The notes below the pieces were generated by a model that saw nothing but the letters and a program-made list of their open reading frames with translations, searched no databases and had not been told where the DNA came from. The position numbers were made by a program, and so were the translations under genes. From assembly GCA_017539905.1 (NCBI GenBank), contig JAFYBZ010000041.1, forward strand, positions 1 through 64,000: a stretch of 64,000 nt of DNA. Reading direction: 5' to 3'. Shown piece by piece: positions 9,249 through 18,309 of this stretch (positions are counted from its first letter, which is position 1; each line of letters opens with the position of its first letter). This DNA comes from Clostridia bacterium (lineage in GTDB: Bacteria; Bacillota; Clostridia; TANB77; UBA1234).

Positions 9249-9929
9249 TTAACCTCTTGCAGGTATTCTTGCTGCAACCATGCCAACCAAATTAGATACT
9301 GGCATTGTTTGTAGGTATACTTTACCAGGTCCTGTAAGTGTTGTCAAGAATAATCCTTCGCCACCTAGTAATATATTCTTCATTCCTTTAACTGTTTCAA
9401 TGTTCATTTGTACTGTTGCATCCATAGCTGCAACATATCCATTATCTACTTTTAGAACTTCGCCTGGAGCAAGTGTTTTTTCTACAACATCTCCATCAAT
9501 TTCTAAGAATACTTTTCCTGGTCCATCAATCTTTTGCATGATGAAGCCTTCTCCACCAAACATACCAGCTCCAAATTTCTTTTGGAAGTGCATTGATAAG
9601 CTAACACCTTTTTCTGAACATAGGAAAGCACTCTTTTGAGCAATAATGCTTTGACCTTGAGCTAGATTGAATTCTAAAATTCTACCTGGGAAAGATGATG
9701 CAAATGCGATTTCTGCTCCATCTTCTGTAGCAGTATAAGTATTCATGAAAATTGATTCGCCAGATAAAGCTCTACCTAATCCTTTTAGTAAACCACCATT
9801 TGTAGACGTCTCCATGTTGAATCCATTTGACATCCAACTCATACCACCTTTTTCAGTGATAACTTGTTCTCCTTTGTTTAATTTGCAAATAACTACTGGA
9901 AGTGAGTCACCTGAAATTCTTGTCTCCAT
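9249..9929 (-). CDS. AIM24 / TIGR00266 family protein
   Basis: The 226-residue protein matches the AIM24-like beta-rich fold: repeated glycine-containing strands such as KGGMSWMSNG, FGGEGFIMQKIDGPGKVFLE, and LGGEGLFLTTLTGPGKVYLQ. Bacterial members have no settled biochemical role; the eukaryotic namesake is mitochondrial. It starts with ATG behind GGAGG. A palindrome at 9959-9975 overlaps its probable -10. It is the gene just upstream of the metK riboswitch. Confidence 0.9.
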   Translation of the reverse strand: METRISGDSLPVVICKLNKGEQVITEKGGMSWMSNGFNMETSTNGGLLKGLGRALSGESIFMNTYTATEDGAEIAFASSFPGRILEFNLAQGQSIIAQKSAFLCSEKGVSLSMHFQKKFGAGMFGGEGFIMQKIDGPGKVFLEIDGDVVEKTLAPGEVLKVDNGYVAAMDATVQMNIETVKGMKNILLGGEGLFLTTLTGPGKVYLQTMPVSNLVGMVAARIPARG

Positions 9930-9958
9930 AACGAAACCTCCTATATCGAATTTTTATA

Positions 9959-9975
9959 TTGTGATAATATCACAA
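9959..9975 (-). promoter_or_regulatory. Palindromic operator over extended -10
   Basis: A perfect 17-base palindrome, arms TTGTGATA and TATCACAA, contains TGATATTAT, an extended -10 for the AIM24 gene. It resembles Rex (TTGTG-N8-CACAA) and CRP/FNR-type sites but has a spacer one base shorter than either. Confidence 0.55.
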
Positions 9976-10005
9976 AAACGACCAAATTTAAATAGAAAAA
10001 TCAAA

Positions 10006-10852
10006 TTATTTTCTCATAGCTTTTATAATAGTCGCTCTAAAGCCGGTTCTCTTTAATACATACAATATAGCGAATATAAATACTAGAATTAATGACAATA
10101 GTTGAGATACTCTAATGTCTGTATTAGCAATGTATAATGAGTCTGTTCTTAGACCTTCTATAAAGAATCTTGCTATTCCATATAGAATAAAATAAAGGTA
10201 AAATGCTTGTCCTACAAACTTCTTTTTTTTATCTACAATTGAAAGAATTATAAAAATTATAAAAGTGCAAATTGATTCATATAAAAATGTTGGATGATAA
10301 TATGCTGTAGTATGTGTCTCGGCATTATAGATTCCCATCTTTAAAAACGAATCAGTAATAGTTCCATGGGCTTCTGCATTTACGAAATTACCCCATCTAC
10401 CAATTGACTGGCATAGTGCTAAATAAGGAATACAAAAATCTGCCATATCTAAAAACTGTATTTTTTTGATTTTGCAATAAATATATCCTGTTATTATGCC
10501 ACCAATTACAGCACCATATATTGCAATACCACCATTCCAAATTTTCAATATTTCCCATGGATTTGCCGAATAATAATCCCATTTAAAAGCACAATAATAA
10601 AGTCTTGCGCAAATAATACCAATTGGAACCATGAACATTACTAAGTCCATTACATCATTCCAATCAAATTTTCTTGATAGTTTGTCAACATCTGACATCT
10701 TTTTTAGTTTTAGATATCCCAACACTAGTGCAAGTATTATTCCGTGATACAATTATTATTCCGTACCAATATATAGGCTTATCACCTACCTTAAAGGCCA
10801 CCGGGTCAATCGTAAAATCCAAATTTAAATTTGGAAATGTTATTTTATTCAT
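10006..10852 (-). CDS. lgt: Prolipoprotein diacylglyceryl transferase, needs +1 frameshift
   Basis: Lgt moves diacylglycerol from phosphatidylglycerol to the lipobox cysteine of prolipoproteins in the membrane. The start is ATG 10852 behind AAAGGTG. Residues 1-36 end in IYWYGIIIVS; the zero frame then reads CGG and stops at 10685-10687, giving about 54 residues. Skipping one base (10744) gives IYWYGIIIVSGIILALVLGY and the complete remainder, including GGIAIYGAVIGG and the Lgt signature SIGRWGNFVNAEAHG. The product would be 281 residues, the normal family length. A TTG-initiated internal start at 10752 has no ribosome binding site. Either recoded or broken. Confidence 0.85.
10741..10747 (-). 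other. Putative +1 frameshift site TCA-C-GGA in lgt
   Basis: Minus-strand sequence ATCACGGA: zero-frame codons TCA CGG, then a +1 shift onto GGA restores Lgt. The same octamer sits at the breaks in trmD and the DUF1538 gene. Confidence 0.75.
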
Positions 10853-10863
10853 ACAATCACCTT

Positions 10864-12168
10864 TTATTTATTATTTGGCATTACTATTGATATCGCCATG
10901 TTCTCATCATCAAAATGCTCTTTTAACACTTCTTCAACATATGCTTTGTCAATTTTTTGATATGCATCCAAAAATTCAAATGAATTTATTCCCTTAAAAT
11001 AATCCATTACAAAAGCCCTAGCTGTATTTGTTGGATCATTAAATGTTCTAACAAGGCCACCATAAAGCATCTTTTTAGTTCTATTAAACACTTCTTCATT
11101 TATTCCGTCTTTATTAAGTGTTTCTATTTCTTTTAAAATTCTTTTTTGAACCTTATCGATATCATTACTTTCAAATGAGAATGCACTAAATGCATAATCT
11201 TCTTCAAACGTAAACTCGTTTCCAATTGATTTTGTAATTGTTCCATCATTATATAATTCTTCAAAAACTTTTGAACTATCTCCAGAAATTATTGCAAGAA
11301 GAATTTCAATTGCAACTGCTCTTTTTACCAAATCACTATTGTCTTCTGAATACCCTGATTTTCTTAGCTTTTGAGCTTTGCCATCCTTGAATGCTAACAC
11401 AGCCATTGGAATACTTACATCCATTTTCTTTTCTACTCTTGTCTTATATACACAAGGATATATCTCACCATAATACCTTTCGATTTCTGGTTTTTCTTCT
11501 TGATTTTTTACAGAAGATTTTATTTTTTCTAAAATTTTTTCAGGATCTACATCTCCAGCTACTGCAATAACCATGTTTGATGGATCATAAAAAGTATTGT
11601 AACAATTGTATAGTATTTCAGGAGTAATATGGCTTATGCTTTCTACTGTACCTGCAATATCTTTAGATACAGCATGTTTATTTCCAAATAATGCTGTAAG
11701 AACTTGAAAATATACTTGCCAGTCAGGATCATCATCATACATTCCAATTTCTTGTCCAATTATTCCTTTTTCTTTTTCTACATTTTCTTCTGTCAAATAA
11801 GGACTTTGAACAAATTTTAGAAGAATATCAAACGCTTCATCAAATCTAGAATTACAACTAAATAAATAAGCAGTGTGATTAAAAGTTGTATAAGCATTTG
11901 CGTTAGCACCGATTTTAGATAATTTATCTAGTGCATTAATGCCATCTGCTTCTTCAAATAATTTATGTTCTAGAAAATGGGCTACGCCATCTGGAACTTC
12001 AGTTATCTCATCACTTCCAGGAGCTTTAAATTTGTAATTTAAAGAGCCAAAATGTGTAGCAAATGTTGCATAATAATTTGTTGCTCCCTTTTTAGGAACA
12101 ATAATTACATCAAGTCCATTTTCTAAATGTTCAAAATAAATTTTTTCATTAAGTCTTTCTAGTACCAT
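10864..12168 (-). CDS. M16-family zinc peptidase (YmfH-like)
   Basis: The 434-residue protein has the inverted zinc motif HFLEH (residues 64-68) and the M16 N-terminal and C-terminal half-domains. Together with its partner at 12184 it matches the YmfF/YmfH pair of Firmicutes, named in databases as EF-P 5-aminopentanol modification-associated proteins. This member keeps the active-site histidines and glutamate, so it should be the catalytic one. It lies 11 bases upstream of lgt. Confidence 0.9.
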   Translation of the reverse strand: MVLERLNEKIYFEHLENGLDVIIVPKKGATNYYATFATHFGSLNYKFKAPGSDEITEVPDGVAHFLEHKLFEEADGINALDKLSKIGANANAYTTFNHTAYLFSCNSRFDEAFDILLKFVQSPYLTEENVEKEKGIIGQEIGMYDDDPDWQVYFQVLTALFGNKHAVSKDIAGTVESISHITPEILYNCYNTFYDPSNMVIAVAGDVDPEKILEKIKSSVKNQEEKPEIERYYGEIYPCVYKTRVEKKMDVSIPMAVLAFKDGKAQKLRKSGYSEDNSDLVKRAVAIEILLAIISGDSSKVFEELYNDGTITKSIGNEFTFEEDYAFSAFSFESNDIDKVQKRILKEIETLNKDGINEEVFNRTKKMLYGGLVRTFNDPTNTARAFVMDYFKGINSFEFLDAYQKIDKAYVEEVLKEHFDDENMAISIVMPNNK

Positions 12169-12183
12169 TATTTATCCCTTTCA

Positions 12184-13458
12184 TTACGATTTTAAATAAT
12201 ATGTAATTGCTAAGTTTAATCTATTTGCAACATCTAAAACGTCTTCTTTTGTAATTGCATCTATTTTATTTATAACAACATCTAAATCCATATCTCCATC
12301 TAATATTTCTTGTCCTACAGCCCATCCTATTAATGCTGGTTGAGAATCGTTAAAAGATTTAAATCTTGTTATTAGATTAACCTTTGCATCGTGTATTTCC
12401 TCGTCTGTTATTTCTCCTATTTTCATATCGTTGATTTCTTTTAAAATGCTTTCTTTCGCAATTTCAAAATTTTCAAGTTCGATTCCAGCTGCTACAAACA
12501 TTGCTCCTTTATGCTTAATATACTGCGAAGAAATTGTATATGCCAAGCTCTTCTTTTCTCTAACATTGCAGAATAATTTTGAGCTTGCTGTTCCGCCTAA
12601 TATTGCACTATATACTGTCATTTTATAAAAGTCATCTTTTAGATTTTCACTTTTTAGGTTATATCCTAAAACAATTTTTCCTTGTGTAACTTTTTGATTT
12701 TCAAAGACATCTTTAGAATTGTCATCGAGTGACTCACTTATTAAGTATTTCTTTTCTTCTCTATCATCTATATAATTTCTATTTATTTTTCCAAAAATAA
12801 TATTATATCTTTCGGCAATTGCAGGTTCATTTATTTTTCCTGAACAATAAATATCTATTTCTGCAGTCTTAAGTAAGTTCAAATAATGATCATACAATTC
12901 TTTTGCACTAATCTTTTCTAAATCTTCTACATATCCATATTTATACAAGCCATATGGCCTATCTTTATACATTTCTTCAACTGTTCTAGATAATGCATAT
13001 GAAGCCTTGTCATTAATTCTAGAATTTATTACTTCTTTTAATGTTTCCTTTTCTTGTTCAACATATTCTTCTTTAAAAGCGTTATTTTCGATTAAAGGAT
13101 TAAACAAAATATCATTAAACAAATCTATTGCTTCACTAGTTATAAAACTATTATCCAATGTATATTCATCAGATATTGTATCCATCAAAAATTGAATAAC
13201 AGAATAATCTCCTATTTTATCTGCGTTAGCATCAAAAGAAGCACCATACATATCTTCTAACTTAATTGCTATATCATGCATAGTAGGATAGTTTTTACTT
13301 CCTCTTCTTAATACAAGAGGAAGAAGCGCATTCTTAGTAACATTTTCTCTAGTTAATTTTGTTTTCAATGTAAAAACTATATAATTTGTTTTAAATCTAT
13401 CTGTTGGCATTAAATGAAGCATTATGCCATTTCCTATAAATACATTCTTTTTCTCCAT
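12184..13458 (-). CDS. M16-family protein without zinc motif (YmfF-like)
   Basis: The 424-residue protein has the M16 fold (for example LVLRRGSKNYPTMHDIAIKL, EDMYGASFDANADKIGDYS, LGGTASSKLFCNVREKKSLAY) but lacks HxxEH at the expected position, so it is probably the non-catalytic partner of the gene at 10864. It precedes that gene by 15 bases. ATG with AAAGGAAAT upstream. Confidence 0.88.
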   Translation of the reverse strand: MEKKNVFIGNGIMLHLMPTDRFKTNYIVFTLKTKLTRENVTKNALLPLVLRRGSKNYPTMHDIAIKLEDMYGASFDANADKIGDYSVIQFLMDTISDEYTLDNSFITSEAIDLFNDILFNPLIENNAFKEEYVEQEKETLKEVINSRINDKASYALSRTVEEMYKDRPYGLYKYGYVEDLEKISAKELYDHYLNLLKTAEIDIYCSGKINEPAIAERYNIIFGKINRNYIDDREEKKYLISESLDDNSKDVFENQKVTQGKIVLGYNLKSENLKDDFYKMTVYSAILGGTASSKLFCNVREKKSLAYTISSQYIKHKGAMFVAAGIELENFEIAKESILKEINDMKIGEITDEEIHDAKVNLITRFKSFNDSQPALIGWAVGQEILDGDMDLDVVINKIDAITKEDVLDVANRLNLAITYYLKS

Positions 13459-13476
13459 TATTATTTCCTTTCAACA

Positions 13477-14226
13477 TTATTCCTTATTATCACGTATAAG
13501 CTCTGCAACTTTTTTGGCAGGAGTTCCAGGGAAAGCTAGTATCATAGAATTATCAGCAATTGTCTTATTCTTTCTAATCATTGCTTTTACTCCTATGTTG
13601 CAGTGATTTCCTATTGTTACTCCAGGCATTATATACGTTTCCGCACCTATTAAAGAATTACTTCCAATTTTGATATTCCCAAGTATCAAACTATTTCCTT
13701 CAAAAATATGACATGTAATACTTGCATCTCCACCTATTACAACATCATCACCTATTTCTAATAAATAGGCATCACTTAGTTTAGGCGTATTAATAAATAC
13801 ATTCTTTCCAATTTTTGCACCAAGGATTTTATAAAACAACTTGTTCCATACTGTTCCCGATACATATGGAAGAACCATATTCATTAAAATTACATGTAAG
13901 CCAGAATAAAGTATCCATCTTCCAAAAGTGAATGAAGATGTTGCATATCTTCCTGGTTTAAATCCAATTGTAAGGATTCTTTCAACTATTCCAAATACTA
14001 TAAGCGAAACAACAAAGAACATATAAATTGAGCATCCAACACATAATGTAAATAAAAATACATTAAGAAGATTTATAAGTGGAAGAAGCTCTAACATCTT
14101 ATATAAAAACAAAGCAGATGGTGTTAAAGATAATCCAATTACAGCTCCGTAAAATGCATACGTAAATACAGACATTATCGCATTACATATTGGATCAGCT
14201 AAAAGTGCAGTTATAAATTTTTTCAT
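13477..14226 (-). CDS. Membrane acyltransferase with left-handed beta-helix
   Basis: The 249-residue protein has two or three membrane helices in the first 100 residues, then a hexapeptide-repeat beta-helix (LGAKIGKNVFINTPKLSDA, IGDDVVIGGDASITCHIFEG, IKIGSNSLIGAETYIMPGVT, NHCNIGVKAMI). The last part resembles the C-terminal acyltransferase of Pls-type peptide synthetases. I start at ATG 14226, seven bases after AAGGAG; the open frame extends twelve codons further without support. Probable O- or N-acetyltransferase of a cell-surface molecule; substrate unknown. Confidence 0.8.
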   Translation of the reverse strand: MKKFITALLADPICNAIMSVFTYAFYGAVIGLSLTPSALFLYKMLELLPLINLLNVFLFTLCVGCSIYMFFVVSLIVFGIVERILTIGFKPGRYATSSFTFGRWILYSGLHVILMNMVLPYVSGTVWNKLFYKILGAKIGKNVFINTPKLSDAYLLEIGDDVVIGGDASITCHIFEGNSLILGNIKIGSNSLIGAETYIMPGVTIGNHCNIGVKAMIRKNKTIADNSMILAFPGTPAKKVAELIRDNKE

Positions 14227-14312
14227 TTGTTTTCTCCTTATTTTTTTGTTTTTAAACAACAAAATTATATATTAATAGGCATTATTTTTCAATTGTGAAC
14301 TTTATGTGAATT

Positions 14313-14339
14313 TTAGCACTCGCCTGTTGACAGTGCTAA
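14313..14339 (+). promoter_or_regulatory. CIRCE element (HrcA operator)
   Basis: TTAGCACTC, nine bases, CAGTGCTAA: the CIRCE consensus with a single mismatch in the right arm. It overlaps the -35 (TTGACA, 14327-14332). Confidence 0.92.
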
Positions 14340-14354
14340 AAAATGATGTAAAAT
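14327..14354 (+). promoter_or_regulatory. Promoter of hsp20
   Basis: -35 TTGACA and -10 TAAAAT with a 16-base spacer. The transcript has a 5' leader of about 105 bases containing CCATTTAAG (14390-14398) complementary to CTTAAATGG (14423-14431). Confidence 0.75.
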
Positions 14355-14465
14355 ATAGTTGTAAGTTAAGAAAGAAAGCTGCTTACAAACCATTTAAGAA
14401 CATACTATTTAAGCATTTAAGGCTTAAATGGCATCATAAATTATTTAAAAGAAAGGATGATTTAT

Positions 14466-14897
14466 ATGTTTATGATACCTAGAAGAAATCACGATTTATG
14501 GGAGGACATTTTTGATGATCCATTCTTTAGAGAGCCAGCTCCATTTAGAAGACAAGAAGCAAGCATCATGAAAACTGATGTAAAAGAATTAAAAGACAAA
14601 TATGAAATTACAATTGATTTACCTGGATATGAAAAAGAAAACTTAGATATGTCTATTGAAGATGGCTATTTAACAGTTCATGCTAAGATGAATAAAGAAA
14701 ACGAAGAAAAAGAAGAAGGTAAATTCGTTAGAAAAGAAAGATTCTATGGTGAATGTTCAAGAAGCTTCTATGTTGGTGAAGATGTTACAGAGGAAGACAT
14801 TAAAGCATCATTTAAAAATGGTACATTAATGATTGATGTTCCAAAGAAGGAAGAAAAGAAAGCATTACCAGAAAAGAAATACATCACAATCGAATAA
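14466..14897 (+). CDS. hsp20: Small heat shock protein, Hsp20 family
   Basis: The 143-residue protein shows the alpha-crystallin domain (VKELKDKYEITIDLPGYEKE, ... SFKNGTLMIDVPKK) and the N-terminal arm MFMIPRRNHDLWED. These holdases bind unfolding proteins without ATP. I chose the ATG at 14466: the upstream in-frame ATG at 14457 lies inside the ribosome binding site AAAGGATG. It stands alone and is controlled by a CIRCE element, hence probably HrcA. Confidence 0.93.
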   Translation: MFMIPRRNHDLWEDIFDDPFFREPAPFRRQEASIMKTDVKELKDKYEITIDLPGYEKENLDMSIEDGYLTVHAKMNKENEEKEEGKFVRKERFYGECSRSFYVGEDVTEEDIKASFKNGTLMIDVPKKEEKKALPEKKYITIE

Positions 14898-14912
14898 TAA
14901 ATTCTCCCCTTT

Positions 14913-14952
14913 AAAAAAATGATTCTTGGGTGTGTCCCAAGAATCATTTTTT
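14913..14952. terminator. Bidirectional terminator between hsp20 and glmS
   Basis: GATTCTTGGG/CCCAAGAATC with loop TGTGT, flanked by AAAAAAT and ATTTTTT. It is identical, in inverted orientation, to the hairpin at 2197-2221. Confidence 0.9.
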
Positions 14953-16789
14953 ATTCAACTGTTACGCTTTTTGCTAAATTTCTCGGCTTATCTACATCTA
15001 ATCCTTTTGCACACGAGATGTAATATCCAAGTAGTTGTAAAGGAACTACTGCAAGTGATGTTGCAAAATGTGAATCTATTTTTGGTGTATAAATTGTAAA
15101 ATTAACAGTGTCTTCAATATTGAAATTACCTATTGTAGTAAGGCCTACTGTGTAAGCTCCTCTACTTTTTACTTCTACTAAATTACTAATTGTTTTCTCA
15201 ACTATATCAGGTTGAGTTAAAATGCCAATTACTAAAGTACCATCTTCTATCAAGCTAATTGTTCCATGTTTAAGTTCTCCCGCTGCATATGCTTCTGAAT
15301 GAACATAGCTTATTTCTTTCATCTTAAGGCTACCCTCTAATGAGATAGCATAATCTATTCCACGTCCAATAAAGAATGCATCTTTAATATGTGAAAATTT
15401 AGAAGCAAACCATTGAATTCTTTCTTTGTCTTCTAGTATCTTTTCAACTTTATCTGGAATTGTTTTCATTTCCTCAATTAGTCCAAAATACTTTTCTCTC
15501 TCAACTAATCCTCTAACTGCACCAAATTCAATTGCTAGACAATATACTGCGATTAATTGTGTGCTATATGCTTTTGTAGTTGCTACTGCAATCTCAGGAC
15601 CAGCAAGTGTATACAATACATTATCTGCTTCTCTTGCGATAGAGCTTCCAACCACATTTACAATTCCTAAGGTTTTTGCTCCTCTTTCTTTTGCCATACG
15701 TAGTGCTGCTAAGCTATCTGCTGTTTCTCCCGATTGGCTAATTATTACCACTAAATCTTTTTTGTCTAGTATTGGATTTCTATATCTAAATTCAGATGCA
15801 AGTTCAACTCTTGATGGAATTCTTGCTAAGTCTTCAACCAAATATTGTCCTACCACTCCAACATGATAAGCGCTTCCACAAGCAACAAAAATAATTTGAT
15901 TTATATTTTTTATTGCATCTTGTGTAAGTCCAACATTAGATAAATCTATATGATCGTCTTTTACTATGCTATTAATTGTGTCTTTAATAACTTTAGGCTG
16001 CTCATGAATCTCTTTCATCATGAAATGTTCATAGCCACCTTTTTCTGCGCTTTGTGGATCAAGTTCTACTTTAACTGGTTCTCTTTTTACTACATCACCA
16101 TTTAAGTCATAGAATTCGACTTTGCCACCTTCAACGCACGCCATCTCTAAGTTATCGATATAATAGACTTCATTTGTGTGTTTTAAGATTGCAGGAACAT
16201 CAGAGGCGATAAAAGATTCATCACCTTTTATACCGATTATCATTGGGCTATCTTTTCTTGCAACATAAATCTTTCCTGGATAATCTTTAAATATTACTTC
16301 TAATGCATAAGACCCTCTTATTCTAACTAAGCATCTATTTATAGCATCAACAGGACCTATCTTATATTTTTTTAGATAATAATCTATCAAATTAATTGCA
16401 ACTTCTGTATCTGTTTGTGAAAAAAACTTATATCCATTTTTTTGAAGTTTTTCTTTTAATTCTTGATAATTTTCGATAATACCATTATGAACTCCAATAA
16501 CGCTATTATCATTACTAATATGTGGATGAGCATTTTCTTCAGATGGTTCACCATGTGTTGCCCATCTTGTATGTCCAATTCCTAAGTGTCCTTTAATGTT
16601 CTCTCCATTATTAGTTTTATCTTTTAAAATTTGAAGCCTACCTTTTGCTCTTACAACATTAACAACGTTGTTTTCATCTTCAACAGCAATACCTGCTGAA
16701 TCATATCCTCTATACTCTAGTTTAGTAAGTCCATCAAGCAAAATAGGTGCCGCTTCATTTTTACCAATGTATCCAACAATTCCACACAT
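14951..16789 (-). CDS. glmS: Glutamine-fructose-6-phosphate aminotransferase
   Basis: It converts fructose 6-phosphate and glutamine into glucosamine 6-phosphate, the first step to UDP-GlcNAc for the cell wall. The 612-residue protein begins MCGIVGYIGK with the catalytic Cys2, followed by the glutaminase domain and two SIS sugar-isomerase domains (VACGSAYHVG, ISQSGETADS, ATTKAYSTQL). It follows glmM by three bases, so the two consecutive steps of the pathway are made from one mRNA. No glmS ribozyme can fit before it. Confidence 0.98.
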   Translation of the reverse strand: MCGIVGYIGKNEAAPILLDGLTKLEYRGYDSAGIAVEDENNVVNVVRAKGRLQILKDKTNNGENIKGHLGIGHTRWATHGEPSEENAHPHISNDNSVIGVHNGIIENYQELKEKLQKNGYKFFSQTDTEVAINLIDYYLKKYKIGPVDAINRCLVRIRGSYALEVIFKDYPGKIYVARKDSPMIIGIKGDESFIASDVPAILKHTNEVYYIDNLEMACVEGGKVEFYDLNGDVVKREPVKVELDPQSAEKGGYEHFMMKEIHEQPKVIKDTINSIVKDDHIDLSNVGLTQDAIKNINQIIFVACGSAYHVGVVGQYLVEDLARIPSRVELASEFRYRNPILDKKDLVVIISQSGETADSLAALRMAKERGAKTLGIVNVVGSSIAREADNVLYTLAGPEIAVATTKAYSTQLIAVYCLAIEFGAVRGLVEREKYFGLIEEMKTIPDKVEKILEDKERIQWFASKFSHIKDAFFIGRGIDYAISLEGSLKMKEISYVHSEAYAAGELKHGTISLIEDGTLVIGILTQPDIVEKTISNLVEVKSRGAYTVGLTTIGNFNIEDTVNFTIYTPKIDSHFATSLAVVPLQLLGYYISCAKGLDVDKPRNLAKSVTVE

Positions 16790-16792
16790 ATT

Positions 16793-18166
16793 TTATACTC
16801 CTAATTTAAAAATAATATCTGCTAATTGATTTGCATATTTAGTACAAATCTCTTTTTCTTTTGCTTCGACTAATACTCTTATTACTGGTTCTGTACCAGA
16901 TTTTCTAAGTACTATTCTTCCACCAACTTTTTCTAATTCTTCTTCTATTGTCTTCTTTGCATTTAATACATTTTCATCATTCATTGCTTTATCTTTATCT
17001 TGAACTCTAACATTAATTAATTCTTGTGGATATATTTCTAATCCTTCAGAAAGTTCACTCATCTTTTTCTTCTCAGCTATCATTATTTCCATCAGTTTAA
17101 TTGATGTTAGAATTCCATCACCAGTTGATGCAAGCTTTGAAAAAATTATATGGCCTGAGTCTTCTCCACCTAAAGAATAATTATTTTGTTTCATACACTC
17201 ATAAACAAATCTGTCTCCAACTTTTGTTTGAGCGCATTTTATTCCTTCTTTTTCAAGAGATTTAAACAAACCATAGTTAGACATTATTGTAGCTACTACT
17301 GTATCATTCAAAAGTTCTCCATGCTTTTTAAGATATTTTCCAGCCATATATAAAATGTTATCGCCTTTAACTACATTTCCATTTTCATCTACTGCAAAAC
17401 ATCTATCAGCATCACCATCATATGCAAATCCAACATCTAATCCATTATCAACAACATATTTTTGAAGTCCTTCTATATGAGTTGATCCTGCATTGTTATT
17501 TATATTTGTTCCATTTGGTTCTGCATTTATAACATATGTTGTTGCACCTAACGCGTCGAACACTGCTTTCGCAATACTCCATGAAGCACCATTTGCACAA
17601 TCTAATGCTATCTTATAATCTTTAAAAGAATATATTCCATTTGATATTAAATAACCAATATATCTATTTCTTCCAGAAATATAATCTACTGTTGCACCTA
17701 TTTTATCTCCAGTAGCAAACGGAATTTCATCATAATGTTTTCCAAAAATTTCTACTTCGCTTAACCTATCATCTAAGTATGCTTCACACAAATCACATAC
17801 TTCATCTTCCATCTTTTCGCCATTAGAATTAATCAATTTAATTCCATTATCATAAAAAGGATTATGACTTGCTGAAACCATTATTCCACAATCAAACTCA
17901 TCTACTCTTGTAATATAAGCAACCGATGGAGTAGTTGTAACATGAAGCATATATGCTTCTGCTCCTGATGAAACAAGACCAGCAACCAAAGAATATTCAA
18001 ACATATAGCTAGAACGTCTTGTATCTTTACCAATTACTATTCTTGGTTTTTCATTTTTTAGGCCGTAATACCATCCTAAAAATCTACCTATTTTGTACGC
18101 ATGATCAGAGGTTAATCTAACATTTGCCTCTCCTCTAAAGCCATCTGTTTCAAAATATTTTCCCAT
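16793..18166 (-). CDS. glmM: Phosphoglucosamine mutase
   Basis: It interconverts glucosamine 6-phosphate and 1-phosphate. The 457-residue protein begins MGKYFETDGFRGEAN and has the phosphoserine loop SASHNPFYDNGIK, the metal loop DGDADRC, and the C-terminal phosphate-binding RKSGTEPVIRV. I start at 18166 behind AAAGGAT; the open frame runs 15 codons further but without support. First gene of the glmM-glmS pair. A copy of the dispersed palindrome (18187) lies in its leader. Confidence 0.97.
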   Translation of the reverse strand: MGKYFETDGFRGEANVRLTSDHAYKIGRFLGWYYGLKNEKPRIVIGKDTRRSSYMFEYSLVAGLVSSGAEAYMLHVTTTPSVAYITRVDEFDCGIMVSASHNPFYDNGIKLINSNGEKMEDEVCDLCEAYLDDRLSEVEIFGKHYDEIPFATGDKIGATVDYISGRNRYIGYLISNGIYSFKDYKIALDCANGASWSIAKAVFDALGATTYVINAEPNGTNINNNAGSTHIEGLQKYVVDNGLDVGFAYDGDADRCFAVDENGNVVKGDNILYMAGKYLKKHGELLNDTVVATIMSNYGLFKSLEKEGIKCAQTKVGDRFVYECMKQNNYSLGGEDSGHIIFSKLASTGDGILTSIKLMEIMIAEKKKMSELSEGLEIYPQELINVRVQDKDKAMNDENVLNAKKTIEEELEKVGGRIVLRKSGTEPVIRVLVEAKEKEICTKYANQLADIIFKLGV

Positions 18167-18186
18167 ATTTTTAATCCTTTCATTTT

Positions 18187-18213
18187 CGTAGCGGCGATTA
18201 TTAATCGCCACTT
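18187..18213. repeat. Dispersed short palindrome, copy 2
   Basis: On the minus strand TGGCGATTAATAATCGCCG followed by CTACGAAA. Same family as copies 1, 3, 4 and 5; again just before a ribosome binding site. Confidence 0.55.
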
Positions 18214-18270
18214 CAATTTATATAATAAAATTCTAGCATACTGATTTTTTAAAATAAATAGAAAGGTAAA

Positions 18271-18301
18271 AAAAGCACCCCCGAAATCTCGGGGGCGCCG
18301 C
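18271..18301 (-). terminator. GC-rich terminator of the 18310 gene
   Basis: GCACCCCCGA pairs with TCGGGGGCGC around AATC, followed on the minus strand by a T run. The stem is far richer in GC than most others in this window, like the gene it ends. Confidence 0.85.
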
Positions 18302-18309
18302 AGCTTATA

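Noticed and set aside
10737-10760. lgt break as a 19-base tandem duplication (ACGGAATAATA occurs twice)
   Set aside because: Removing 19 bases also restores a frame, but gives a first helix that is too short, while skipping one base gives the normal Lgt length and matches the same octamer at two other genes.
18167-18309. glmS ribozyme
   Set aside because: glmS follows glmM by three bases, and the glmM leader shows none of the ribozyme core.
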